A DNA stretch of 64,000 nt from Pratylenchus scribneri (lineage: Eukaryota; Nematoda; Chromadorea; Rhabditida; Pratylenchidae). The translations under genes were made by a program, and so were the position numbers. The notes below the pieces were generated by a model. That model saw only the letters and a program-made list of their open reading frames with translations, made no database searches and had not been told where the DNA came from. This document shows positions 25,601 through 36,209 of this stretch, piece by piece; positions within the stretch are counted from its first letter, which is position 1; each line of letters opens with the position of its first letter. Location: contig JAQSEB010000020.1 of the NCBI GenBank assembly GCA_030063045.1, positions 124,001 to 188,000 of the forward strand, written 5' to 3'.

Positions 25601-28600
25601 CTTCATCCTTTCCCTCGTAGGAGAACAAACTCCTTATTAGATACCACATTTTCTTCTCTCATTTTCTCCCTATTTTTACCAATAGTGGGGCTTCCGGATT
25701 CAAGAAGGCTTGTTTCCTGTCTTGCACAGTTTTCATGGGTGAAACGGACCGCTGATGGCGATCGGCGCCTCCGGGCGTTGTGGATTTGGCACGGGCCAGC
25801 CGTTTTCGTTCAGCCGGATCGCCCACCAATGAATGGGAACGAGGCAATGGCCTTTTTGGTCCTTCGGCTTCAGCTGCCCTTTTTGCTGCCTTTTCCTTTA
25901 ATTTTTGTGTGAATTCTTTCAAATTTATATTTTATAGTTGATTTAGATTTTCAGTCGATTTTAATTTCGGTATGTTCTGATTTTTGTAAAGATTTAATCT
26001 ATGGTTTAATCGATTCATTAGATTCGGTTTTGTTTTGCAAATTTCAGTTTTAAATCGATTCACACGGTTTGAACCAAAGTTATGGCCAACTGAAATTTCG
26101 GTTTCAAAACCGGTTTAACATTTTTAAAACTGGTCAAATCTGGCCACAAATTTAGCTTTTCCTAGCAAATAAATCGACCATGCCGAATCGATTGAGGCAG
26201 AAATTAATGCTCTAGGATATATGAGCCGGGATATGGCCACTGATTACAAACTAAAATATCTGGCACTATACTATTTTTGGTCAATAAAATTTTCTCACTT
26301 CATCGGGGCTTTCCAAAATTGTGACCACGGATGAGCCACGCATTTTGTTGTCCTTTTGCTGTTGGCCATGTTTCAATTGTTCAACGGTGGCCCTTCGTTT
26401 CCCACCAGAATCGTCCAAACGACTACGGCGTTCATCACTTGGCTCTGTAGAAAACAAAAGAAATAATTATGTCTAATAAGGACCTTTCCTATTCATCCTA
26501 CTCTACCCCCCCCCCCCCCCTATCACTTTATCAATCAAATATTGCCCCAATCTGCCTTTTATACCCACCCTTTTTCTTCTTCTTTCACCTCTAATCCCTA
26601 TCCAATTTATTGGGTCACTGGGGGCTTATAGGCTTCTAGCGAAGGCCTGGAGCAAGATCCTAGGCCCAGCAGTTCTAACTTCTAACCACAAACAACTTTA
26701 GCCTTACTTAGATTAAACTAATAGTTACCATTTGTCTCCGGCATTTTCAGTACGCCCTTCACCGGCGATGCACTTTCCCTGCCTATTGGTGCCGCCGATG
26801 ACAATGCCAATTTTATGGGCGGCTCATTTTGATCAGCCAATGACAGCCTTCCGCCTTGGGAAGCACTGCGTTGAGGCGATGCCGATTCCTCACGTCTTTT
26901 GGCGTCTTCCCTTCGCTTTTTCGCCTCCTCATCCCTCCTCTTCGTCTCTTCTCTTCGCCTGTTCTCTTCATCTTCCTTCTTTTTCCGGGCCTCTTCCTCA
27001 CGTTTTCGAATTTCTTCCTGCCTCTTTTTAATCTCCTCTTCTCGTCTTTTTTTCGCTTCCTCCTCTCTCTTCCGTGCTTCTTCTTCCTTCATTTTCTTCT
27101 CTTCTTCTCTTCTCTTCAATTCTTCCTCACGTCTTTGTTTCTCTTCTTCAGCAAGTTTCCTCCTTTCTTCATCCCTCTTCCGAATTTCTTCTTCTCTTTT
27201 CTTTCGTTCTTCCTCCCTCTTCTTCTTCTCTTCCTCATCCCGTTTTTTGGCCTCTTCCTCCCTCTTTTTGGCCTCCTCTTCTCTCTTCTTTTTCTCTTCT
27301 TCCCGTTTTTTCACTTCATCCTCACGTTTTTTCCTATCGTCTTCCTCCCGTTTCTTCTTCTCTTCCTCAATTCTTTTGGCATCTTCCTCCCGTTTCTTCT
27401 TCTCTTCCTCAATTCTTTTGGCATCTTCCTCTCTCTTCTTCTTCTCTTCTTCATCCTTCTTCTTTTTAGCCTCTTCTTCTCGTTTTTTCTTCAATTCTTC
27501 CTCCCGTTTTTTCGCCTCCTCTTCCCTCTTCTTCTTTTCTTCATCTCGTTTCTTTGCCTCTTCCTCTCTCTTCTTCTTTGCCTCTTCTTCACGTTTTTTC
27601 GCTTCCTCTTCCCTCTTCCTTTTCTCTTCCTCTCTCTTCTTCATTTCTTCTTCACGCTTCTTCTTTGCCTCTTCATCCTTCTTCTTCAAATCCTCTTCCC
27701 TCCTCTTTTTCTCTTCTTCTTCCCTCCTCTTCTTCTCTTCTTCCTTCTTTTTCGCTTCCTCATCCCTCTTCTTCTTCTCATCCTCACGTTTCTTTGCCTC
27801 GTCTTCTCTCTTCTTCCTTGCCTCTTCATCCTTTTTCTTCATTTCATCTTCCCGCTTCTTCTTTTTCTCTTCATCTTCTCTTTTTTTCTTCTCGTCTTCT
27901 AGTTTTTTCGTCGCTTCTTCCCTCTTCCTCTTCTCTTCAAGCCTTTTTGTGTCTTCCTCTTCCTTTCTTCCAGGCATTTTTGTAGGACTTTCCGATCTTT
28001 TAACCGGAGGCCCCGTCTGCTCCTTCTTCACTGGTGAAACACTTCGGAATGGTGTCGGTTTGGCCGGCGTCTTCTTCAATGCATTCCTTGCGGCTGAATA
28101 GGATTCTGTCGGCATTTTTTCCTCATCAACAATTGGCTTTGTTGGCGATGGACGTCGAGCGGACCAAGGTGCTGGGGCAACCGGTTTTTCCGTTTCTTTT
28201 TTAATGGGCGATACACTTTCTCGTTCCCGCTTTCTTGCTGCCCAAGACGATTCTGCTGGTTTGGCTGGCATTTCTACTTTCGGTGGTGGCACAGGCGGTG
28301 CCACCTTTTTCGTCGTTGCCATTTCCTTTTGAAAAAATATTTAAATTTGAGAAAAAAAAGACTATAATGGTTCACTGATTTATCCTAAACCCCAAAACCC
28401 AATCGATAGATTTGTCAATACGCATCTTTTGATTATGTTTTTGTCATGTGTTTAACAAATTCTAACTTAGTTTTGAACCATCAAACCAAAAAATGGTTTA
28501 AACCGTTTAATACCCTTTAATTGTTGACCAAACCAAAATTGGTTTAAACCGTTTAATACCCTTTAATTGTTGACCAAACCAAAATGGGTTTAAATCATTT

Positions 28601-31600
28601 AATAACCTTTAATTGTTGACCAAACCAAAATTGGTTTAAACCATTTAATAACCTTTAATTGTTGACCAAACCAAAATTGGTTTAAACCATTTAATACCCT
28701 TTAATTGTTGACCAAACCATGACAAAATTATATACCATTCAATGCGTCTTGACAAGCTTTATCCAATTTTGGGTATATGGATGGTTTTTGAATGTAGGAC
28801 AAACCAATATAATTATTTTGATACTATTTTGCTCTTTTGATTTGCCAAATTAAATACTAACCATTACCTGCTTTTTCACCGGTGAAGCACTTTCCCTTTC
28901 TTTTCGCCGAATTGCCCAAGGGCTTTCTGCTGGTTTAGGTGTAGAAATTTCCGCAGGTTTCGGCATTGCTTCAGGCAACTTTTTCACCGTTTCCGTTTCC
29001 TTTTTCACCGGTGAAGCATTACGGAAAGCGGCAATTTTCAATGGGGATGCGCTTCTTCCAGCCGTTTCAGCTAAGCTCATCTGCTTTTTGGGTGGAGGTG
29101 CCGGCGCCTGCTTTGCCGGTGTTTTCTTCAACGCGTCCCTTGCGGCTAAATTTGATTAAAATTGGAATTTTCAATAAGGTAGATTGAGCGCCTAGACCTT
29201 TCTTTTAACAATATCTCAAAAAGGAAACAACCAATTTAGGAAGGCGATATTGCATTTAAAACCCTACATATATGTCCTCTAAAAGTTTTTTTTTGAAAAT
29301 TCAAAATAATTTGTAAAATAAACGGATTTTCCTCAAACAAATCTGGTTTATTACACTGTTAAGATAGTCAAATTGTAGAGGGCACTTTGGGCTTTAAAAT
29401 GGCTTACAGCCTTCCCGGATTGGCCATGGCCTCGTTGTAATATATGCCAATAACGAATGACAGGAAAGTAAAATTACTCTACTGGCACGGAAACTTCCCA
29501 TACATATTCCTTTGGCCATATCTCAAAGAGAAAGCAACCAATTTTGGAAGGCGATATCCCATTAGAAAGCCCTAAATCTCCTCTAAAAAGTGGCTATTCT
29601 AATTTTTTGAAAACTTAAAATATTTTGTAAAATATGCGGCTTTTCCTCTGAGAATTCAGAATTATTAGATTCAAAGACATGTAACTTTTTTAATGTCAAA
29701 AATTCATAAAACATAACAATCGCTAATTATAAATGGGACTTTGGGCTTTAAAATGGCGCATTCCTTCCAAATTTGACCATTGCCTCACGGAGATATGGCC
29801 AAAAGAATTGCCCAAATACTCTGAAATGTTCCCTACCGGAATAGGATTCCGTTGGTTTAGGCGGTTCAAATCCAGCCAGTTTTGTGGTTGTTGAGGCCGA
29901 CCTTTTGGCCCACCATGGCACTGATTTGGCGGTATTTTCACCAATTTCCACTTTTGGCTCAGCCTTCATCGGTGAGGCACTTTCCCTTCGATTTGTTGGG
30001 GTCCACCCGGATTTCATTGTAATTTCCGCCTTTGGCGGCGGTTCTGGTGCCACCACTTTTTTTGCCGCCTCATTTGGTGGAATATTCTTCACGGGTGATG
30101 CATTCCGGAATGTGGACATTTTCAGTGGGGATGCGCTTCGTCTTCCTGTTGTTGTTGTAGTCGATGATGGTGCAGCCTTTTCACCTTGGTTGCGAATTAG
30201 TATTTAACTTCTGGATTCTGGCCAACTTGGCGCCGTTTATAATAAGTAATAACTCATCTAGGTACCAAATTTAAGAGCAGACTTTTGGCTATCAAATTAT
30301 ATTAATTTTATTTAAAATAGTTCAGAATTGATTGAGTTGTTAAAAACCATTGAAAATTTTATTAATCCTAGTAAACGCCATTTTGAATGTTTTTCTAAGC
30401 ATAATTACATAAATTCTGAACCAATTTAAATAAAATTTATATTATTAGATAGTCAAAAGTCTGCTTTTTAATTTGATAAAAAAAATCTTCAAAATTTGTT
30501 CACTTGATGAATTATTATAAACGGCGCCAAGTTAGGACATAATTTATTGCCCAAAGATCCGATTTAATAGTATTAAGCCCTCTAAACCATATTTATATTA
30601 AACCATCTAAACCATATTTAGTTTAAGAGTGTCGAATCATATAAACCATATTTTTTTAAGATAAACTGGATTTGGTTTTGGTGTATAACTTTTTAAGTTT
30701 TGATCTAAATTCTGACAATGTATTGGCCAATCCTCGCATCTCGACGAGCTTTATTGAATATTATATAATGTTTATTGGGTCTAATAAATTTAAACATAAA
30801 AAATTCAGATTTTCATTTTGCAAAAAATTCGGAAAAAAAATCTTTCGCCAAAATAATCCGATCTGTGATCTTCAGAAAAAAAATAATTCTTAATTCTTTC
30901 CCCTTTCACCTTCAGTCGCCTTTTGCGTAGCTTCCCTTTTCAAGGCTTCCTCATTTTCACGCCTCCTCATGGCCCAAGGACTTTCCGGCTTTACTGTTGA
31001 AGCCGCCTTTCCATCATTCAAAGTTTCGGCCCTTTTCAAAGGTGCCTTCCCATCGGGTTTTGCCGCAATTGGGGGAGGAATGTTTCCGGCTGCTTCCTTC
31101 TTCATGGCTTCCTCTCTTTCCCGTCTTCGCGCGGCCCAGGGGCTTTCCGGCTTTACTGATGAGGCCGCTTTTTCTTCTTCCCCCTTTTGAGCTGCCATTT
31201 CCTTTTCTTTCTTCAAAGCTTCTTCCCTTTCACGTCTCCTCACAGCCCAGGGGCTTTCTAGTTTTACCGTAGCCGCCTTTCCATCATCCAAAGTTTGCGC
31301 TTTTTTCAATGGTGCTTTCTGTGCGATTTCTTGTTTCGTCGATGAAGCCGCTTTTTGTGCCTCCTCCTCAGCCTTTTTCAAAGCCTCCGCCTCCTCCCTT
31401 TCCCTTCTTCTTTTGGCCCACGGGCTTTCCGGCTTTATCGAAGTTGTCTTTCCATCATCCAATGTTTCGGCCCTTTTCAACGGTTCAGGCACAGTTGTTT
31501 TTGGAGGTGGCACCGGTGGTCCCTTTTTCTCCTCTTTCAATGGGGAAGTGCCATTTTTGGCCAATTCTTTCTCATTTCTCTTTTCCAGCGGTTTTGGCGG

Positions 31601-34600
31601 AGGTGGCGATGGTCCCTTCTTTCCTTGGGGCATATTTTCCTCTGATTCCATCACTTTTTGCGCTTCATCACCGGCCTTTTTGCCCCAGGCTTTTCGCTTC
31701 TCCTTGGCTTCTTCCACCTCCCTTTTTCGTCTATTTTCCGCCTCTTCCTGAATCTTTAATTATATTGGAAAATATTTTTTACAGACAAAACAGCTTTTGA
31801 CTTCTAATAAATCAGAAATAGACCCTAAAAACCTTATACCATTTTGTAGATCTCATCCAAACGCATCGATTGGTATATAATTTTCAGGGTTTGGACCAAA
31901 ATTCAAGAGTTTAAAACCAAAAACTAGAAATATGGTTTAAAAGGTTTAACTCGCTCAATTTCAGTTTAAACTAAAAGCGTCTCCATGAGATCTACGAATT
32001 GGTATAAGCTAAGTTTGGTTTTCGTCTAAAACCGGTTTCTCTATTTATTAGAAGTCGAATACGAATACTGTTTTGTCTGCAAAAATTAGTAACCATTTTC
32101 ATTTTAGCCTTTTCTTCTACCTTTTTCCTGGTTTCTTCCACTTTTTTCTTGGCTTCGTCCACTTTCTTCTTTGCTTCTTCCGCATTTTTCTTGGCTTCTT
32201 CTTCCATTTTCTTGGCCTCTAATTCTGCCTTTTTCTTTTCTTCTTCTGCCTTTTTCATTTTTGCCTTTTCTTCGTCCAATTTTTTCTTGGCCTCTTCCGC
32301 CTTCTTCAATTCTTCCCGAATTTGTTGTTCCAGCAATTTTTTCTTCTCATCCTCCTTTTCTTCCTCTAATTTTTCTAATTTATTCTCATCATTTTTCTTC
32401 TTTGGCTCCGGCAATTTTAACATCATTTCTGTGCTAATCTGAAATTAAAAGGATATTTCAAAAATAAACCAAATTTTCAGTTATTTTATGGGATAATTTT
32501 ATTTATTTTCTACATTTCTTTTTGGCTCATAGCTCACTGAGGCGATAACCAATTCAGGAAGGCGATATAACATTTTACGGCCCAAAAGTGTTCTCTACAA
32601 AATGTCTTCTTTAAATTATATTAATTCTACCTTTTAAAAAAAGTTAGATTTAGATGCCTTTGTGCATAATAAACCATATTCTTCAAGGAAAAGCCGCTTA
32701 TTTTATAAATTGTTTTAAATTTTATAAAATTAGAAAAGCCACTTTTTAGAGAGCATTTAGAGCTTTCAAATGGCATATCGCCTTCCTAAATTGGTTGCTT
32801 CTTTGTTGAGCTATGGCCAAAGGAAATGGTATGGGAAATTTCAGTGACAGTCCTTTTACTTTCAGGCATTTGTTTTGGTAAATATTTCAACGAGACATTA
32901 ACCAATCTGTGAAGGTGATATAACATTGGGAAGCCTAAAGTGCCCTCTACAAAATGGCTTATATAAATTCCATAAAATTCAAGTTTTACAAAATGTTAAA
33001 TGTTTTTGAATATATTGAACCCATGGGAAAAGCTGTTTATTTTACAAATTGTTTTTAAATTTTCAGCAAATTAGAAAAGCCACTTTTTAGAGGATATTTA
33101 GGGTTTTCAAATGGCATATTGCCTTTCTAAATTGGTTGATTTTTTGTTGAGCTATGGCCAAAAGAATTGCCCCAGGTACTACCAAATTATAATATCAAGC
33201 TGACCTCATCATCACTCCACATTGCGCCGCCCTCTTCCTCACTGCTGCTACTTCCGGTCACATATTCATACGTGTATTCGGAGTCCTCGTCTTCATCTTC
33301 GAATTCTTCTTCGTCCGGATTGACCAACACATTTGGCACGGATCGACGCTGATTTTAATTTCATTAATTTTCAATATAAAATAGGGCAAAAGTATATTAT
33401 TGTCTCAAATTTTTTTTTCAAAAATTGATTTCTGGGTGTTTTCGAGATATCCTTAAACAAGAATCTGATCTGATATCCATTTTGTCATATCTTTCCATCT
33501 TATTAGTGAGATAAAGCCGATTTGTTAAACAAGAAAATATCAAGGGTCAGGGCTGCCATAATACCGGGTTTCCCCGGCATTTACCGGGGTTTTGATGTCC
33601 TGGCCGGGGTTTTGCCGGGGTTTTGGGAATGCCGGGTTTTTGCCGGGGTTTTCATAATTTGCCGTGTTTTTGCCGGGTTTTTAAATTTTTAGCTAAATTT
33701 TTCGCTGCGCGGCTATTTCTGGTTCAAATTTTTCGCTGCGCGGCCATTTCTTGGTCAAATTTTTCGCTGCGCGGCCATTTCTGGGTCAAATTTTTCGCTG
33801 CGCGGCTATTTCTGGGTCAAATTTTTCGCTGCGCGGCCATTTCTTGGTCAAATTTTTCGCTGCGCGGCCATTTTTGGTTTTAATTTTTCTGTGCGCAGCC
33901 ATTTTTAACTAATTTTTCTTCCAATCAGGGCCATTTTTAGCTAATTTTTTTCCTTCCTTCGCGGCTTTTTCTGGCTAAACTTTTTGACGACAGACCGATT
34001 TTTAAAGCTTATGATATCTTTATTTCATAAGGCACATGCTCAAAAAGTCAATTAAAAATGTACTCAAAAAGTCAATTAAAAATATAAATCTGAAGTAGAA
34101 AATTTTTACAAGCTTTTAAATTGCATTTTAACACGTTTTAAAAGATGCCGGGTTTTTACCGGGGTTTTGAAAATTTTTGCCGGGGTTTTGCCGGGATTTT
34201 GAAACTGAATGCCGGGGTTTTGACTTTTGGAGATGGCACCCCTGTCAAGGGTGACCTATTGATCTATAATTCAATCTTTGTCAGTATCAATTTTATTTAT
34301 ATCATTTCAAATTGATTTGAACAGTTTGAACCTGGGTTTTTAAACCGGTTTCAGTTTAATATTTTACGGCTAGGGTAGGCTTTAGGTGTAGGCCATAAAT
34401 CAATGTTCTAGAATAAGAGCAGAGATCCATTTGTCACAAACTAAAATGTCTGACATTTTACTATTTTTGGTCAGTGGAAATCAAAATTGCTAGCCGAATC
34501 TGATTCGGCAGTATCAAAATTGGCTGTAACATTTACTGTATGTTTAATAGCTCTTGGTAAAAGGTGGCATTATTTACTAAAATAAGACACTAAAACATAA

Positions 34601-34721
34601 TAAAATGGATGCCAAGATTCATGCATAACACCTTGAAAACCTCAGAAAAAAAAATTTTTGAAAATTTTTGATACCCCAATTATTTCTATACTTTTACTCA
34701 AATTGTGAACCTTACCGACAT
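22682..34721 (-). CDS. Very charged repeat protein, about 1,711 aa, 13 exons
   Basis: No family could be named with confidence. Exons: 34716-34721, 33205-33348, 32094-32438, 30910-31753, 29837-30184, 28868-29145, 26729-28325, 26299-26444, 25680-25895, 24202-24871, 23613-23816, 23463-23568, 22682-22913; all phases agree. In order: acidic start with Glu/Tyr cluster (EYTYEYVTG), Lys/Glu coiled coil (exon 3), at least six SPWA-x-RRRERE-like repeats with KRAETLDDGK spacers (exons 4, 6, 7), repeated S-P-x-K sites (SASPLK, FRNASPVK), a long KKREEE-type coiled coil (exon 7), Pro/acidic and Lys-rich stretches, and a C-terminal segment with TGMGAFGTHRD that resembles a calponin-like (CLIK) repeat. That would suggest actin or muscle association, an inference only. 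The last exon could instead splice at 22778; reading through gives a stop overlapping AATAAA. Confidence 0.85.
22985..23330. repeat. GGTACC-rich tandem duplication in intron
   Basis: Two units of about 105 bp (from 23072 and 23177), each holding AGATTGTCCCGTACCGTACA, an ACATGTGC, and CCACCTGTTATAGTACCCCA, plus flanking partial copies with GGTACC. Much richer in G+C than its surroundings; lies in intron 12 of the large charged gene. Confidence 0.85.
23836..24165. mobile_element. Fold-back MITE, family T, copy 1
   Basis: Near-palindrome of about 330 bp: left arm TTTTGCATCAAAAGTAATTT with TTTGACTTATAAGAAACCGG, right arm its complement (AGAAGTCAAAAACTACTTTT, GATGCAAAA). GTAGATCTCATCGAGACGCA appears on the left and its complement on the right. 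A relative is at 31,779-32,090. Confidence 0.8.
24900..25640 (+). repeat. Expanded GAT/GAA microsatellite within an inverted-repeat element
   Basis: About 650 bp of GATGATGATGAAGAAGAAGA-type sequence. The left border reads GGAGTTTTTCCCTACAAGTG and the right border is the complement of GGAGTTTGTTCTCCTACGAG, so the microsatellite lies between inverted ends. Long acidic, basic and His/Leu-rich frames here are artefacts. It is in an intron (24872-25679) of the charged gene. A short unexpanded relative is at 52,440-52,590. Confidence 0.85.
25925..26290. repeat. Dispersed repeat U, copy 1
   Basis: Sequence in intron 8-9 of the charged gene shares blocks with 34,260-34,500, including TTACAAACTAAAATATCTGG and ACTATTTTTGGTCA, and a GGTTTGAACC / AACCGGTTT core. 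Probably a decayed mobile element. Confidence 0.55.
26470..26690. mobile_element. Dispersed repeat R, copy 1
   Basis: Shares CTATCCAATTTATTGGGTCA, GGGGGCTTATAGGCTTC and GAAGGCCTGGA with 59,880-60,200, and its complement with 39,290-39,520 and 55,850-55,990. Includes a run of C at about 26,508. Located in an intron. Confidence 0.7.
28375..28830 (-). mobile_element. Satellite-bearing element (family S)
   Basis: Five tandem units (minus orientation) with AACCGTTTAATACCCTTTAA and the family flanks GGTTCACTGATTTATCCTAA and CCAATTTTGGGTATATGG. In the intron 28326-28867 of the charged gene. Confidence 0.85.
29175..29830. mobile_element. Two family-Q fold-back MITEs in tandem
   Basis: The copies span roughly 29,175-29,450 and 29,500-29,830. 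Each has a left arm with AACCAATTT-GGAAGGCGATAT and a right arm with GGGCTTTAAAATGG. They fill the intron 29146-29836. Confidence 0.75.
30222..30546. mobile_element. Fold-back MITE, family P, copy 1
   Basis: Ends: CCAACTTGGCGCCGTTTATA at the left, and the complement of CCTAACTTGGCGCCGTTTAT at the right. Inner arms have AGAGCAGACTTTTGGCTATC and its complement GATAGTCAAAAGTCTGC. It begins about 38 bp from the splice acceptor of exon 5 of the charged gene. Confidence 0.85.
31779..32090. mobile_element. Fold-back MITE, family T, copy 2
   Basis: Left arm ACAGACAAAACAGCTTTTGA with CTTCTAATAAATCAGAAA, right arm its complement (TTTATTAGAAGTCGAA, CTGTTTTGTCTGC). Nearly fills the intron 31754-32093. 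Confidence 0.8.
32515..33180. mobile_element. Two family-Q fold-back MITEs in tandem
   Basis: The copies span roughly 32,515-32,830 and 32,845-33,180, with arms AGGCGATATAACATTTTACG and AATGGCATATCGCCTTCCTA. They fill the intron 32439-33204, the second tandem pair of this family in one gene. Confidence 0.75.
33548..34244. mobile_element. hAT-like non-autonomous element with 8-bp TSD
   Basis: The 697-bp element has ends CAGGGCTGCCAT and ATGGCACCCCTG (inverted, one mismatch) and perfect 8-bp flanking repeats TCAAGGGT (33540-33547 and 34245-34252), the hallmark of hAT transposition. Inside are repeated GCCGGGGTTTT blocks at both ends and about six tandem 31-bp units containing TTTTTCGCTGCGCGGCCATT. 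No transposase. In intron 1 of the charged gene. Confidence 0.93.
34260..34520. repeat. Dispersed repeat U, copy 2
   Basis: Related to 25,925-26,290 by GTCACAAACTAAAATGTCTG and ACTATTTTTGGTCA and by a GTTTGAACC / AAACCGGTTT core. Directly follows the hAT-like element. Confidence 0.5.
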
Positions 34722-35530
34722 TTCCGCCCTTTGAAAATGGCAATTTAGCTATTTGGCCCACTTCTCCAAGGATCCAAAGAGAAAAGAGAAGGATCCAAAG
34801 AGAAAATAAAAAAAGTTCAAGGGAATTTGGGGCCAACTGAATGGAAGGATTTAGGCCAGGGAAGAATGTGTCCGCTAAAATTGGCTGTGCTTTTGGCCAT
34901 TCTGCTCTGGGGGGATTTTTCCTCCAGCTTCCAGCTGCTGATGGATTGATTGGCACATGCCTTCTGCTGCTGTTGGCCGTAAAGTACTCATCTATTCTCT
35001 CTTTGTTCGGCGCCAAAATCGATCCGATTCCATTTTCGTCAGAGAGGCGTTTTTGTTGCACATTCTTCCCTTTCCCCTACTTTTCCTACTATTCTTTCAA
35101 CCTTTCACTTTGCTGGATTTGGTTGCTGCCCTCTAGGCTTATTTTTTATAGCCTACTAAATGTAAAGGAAATCCCCAAATCCTCTGAGAATGAGAATAGA
35201 TCTTCTGCTAGTCGTAAAGTACTCATCTATTCTATTCCCTTTGTTTTGGGCCAAATCAATCCACAAATCTCGGCCATCGGCTGCCATCATTCTCGCCGGA
35301 GGCTTTTTTATGGCATATTCGCTTTTTGCTCCTTCCCATTTTTCCTTTCTGCTTCTGCTGATCGATTTAAGTTCAACATTTCCCTCTAGGCTTTTATCTC
35401 TTTCCCTTCTAAATTTAAAGGAAATCCCAAATCCAAATCCTGTGGACGATTACATAAACACTGTGAACAATTGGTTTTTTATTCTCACATCTTCAATAAA
35501 AGAAAATAAATTGAGAATGAGAAAGACAAC
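34722..35530 (-). promoter_or_regulatory. Putative promoter region with imperfect tandem duplication
   Basis: Upstream of the ATG of the charged gene. GTAAAGTACTCATCTATTCT occurs at about 34,979 and again at about 35,214; CTCTAGGCTT plus an AAAGGAAATCCC motif occurs at about 35,131 and again at about 35,385. This gives two diverged units of roughly 240-255 bp. The plus-strand open frames across it have no recognisable domain. Its promoter role is inferred from position only. Confidence 0.4.
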
Positions 35531-35534
35531 AGTG

Positions 35535-35610
35535 TCCGTGATGGTCTAGTGGTCTCAGTCAGCGATGCCCTTATTCTTCAAAGGGCAGGGTTCAATTCCC
35601 TATCACGGAA
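35535..35610 (+). pseudogene. tRNA-like sequence, abnormal anticodon arm
   Basis: The acceptor halves TCCGTGA and TCACGGA pair perfectly, and the A box (TGGTCTAGTGG) and B box (GGTTCAATTCC) match Pol III consensus; the 5' part resembles tRNA-Glu. The middle does not fold as a tRNA. The strongest hairpin is TGCCCTT/AAGGGCA with an 8-base loop, and it consumes bases needed for the variable region and T stem. A tRNA pseudogene or SINE head is more likely than a working tRNA. Confidence 0.6.
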
Positions 35611-36200
35611 TTTTATTTTTTTCTATGAATTTTTATAAATTTAAAAATAAATTTGGTTCTCTTTTCAAAGTGTCTGATTCATTTGATTTGAGGCCAATAA
35701 AAAAGCTTCATCAGTAAAAAAATTATTCATTTAAACGAATGACTTTTGATTGACTCCATTTAATGTAATCACTTTCTGTTCCATTTCCATTTGACCCCAA
35801 ATCCAAATGCCTCTGGCAATACAGTAATTTCTTAATCCTATCTCTTTAATTTTACCTATTTTTCTGCCCTTTTTTTAATTCATTTTCATATCTCTTCGGT
35901 TCAATCTTTGATTATAAGCTCAGTCAGAGAGGAATGGATTTATTAGGCATAAAAAAGTATTTGGAATTGGAACTAATTGAATTTTTGTGAAAAATGCTTT
36001 GAATAAAGAAAAATGACGAATGGGAAGAAAAGGGAAATTAATTCATTTAATTTGTGGAAGCTGGGAGAAATGATGAATTGGTTGGTTACCCCTCTCTCGT
36101 CGAGATGAGACCAACCAATTTTTTTGTTTGCGTATAAATTGATTGAACGTCATTTTTATTCTCGATTATTTCGCATTCCAAATTTGTGACCATCCTTTCA
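35611..36200. other. Intergenic, nothing identified
   Basis: AT-rich gap between the tRNA-like sequence and the family-P element upstream of the EndoU gene. No exon or repeat recognised. Confidence 0.5.
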
Positions 36201-36209
36201 GGGAACAAC

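Noticed and set aside
24893..25606. Long acidic, basic or His/Leu-rich open frames
   Set aside because: They are translations of the GAT/GAA microsatellite in an intron, with no splice or start context.
26856..28101. Plus-strand Ser/Phe/Leu-rich frames of up to 400 codons
   Set aside because: They are the antisense of the KREEE coiled-coil exon, whose low-complexity codons leave the opposite strand open.
34841..35549. Two plus-strand frames of 119-182 codons
   Set aside because: No recognisable domain; they overlap the duplicated upstream segment and contain no splice-consistent extension.
35535..35610. A functional tRNA-Glu
   Set aside because: The middle of the molecule cannot form a 5-bp anticodon stem with a 7-base loop without breaking the T stem, so it was listed as a tRNA-like pseudogene.
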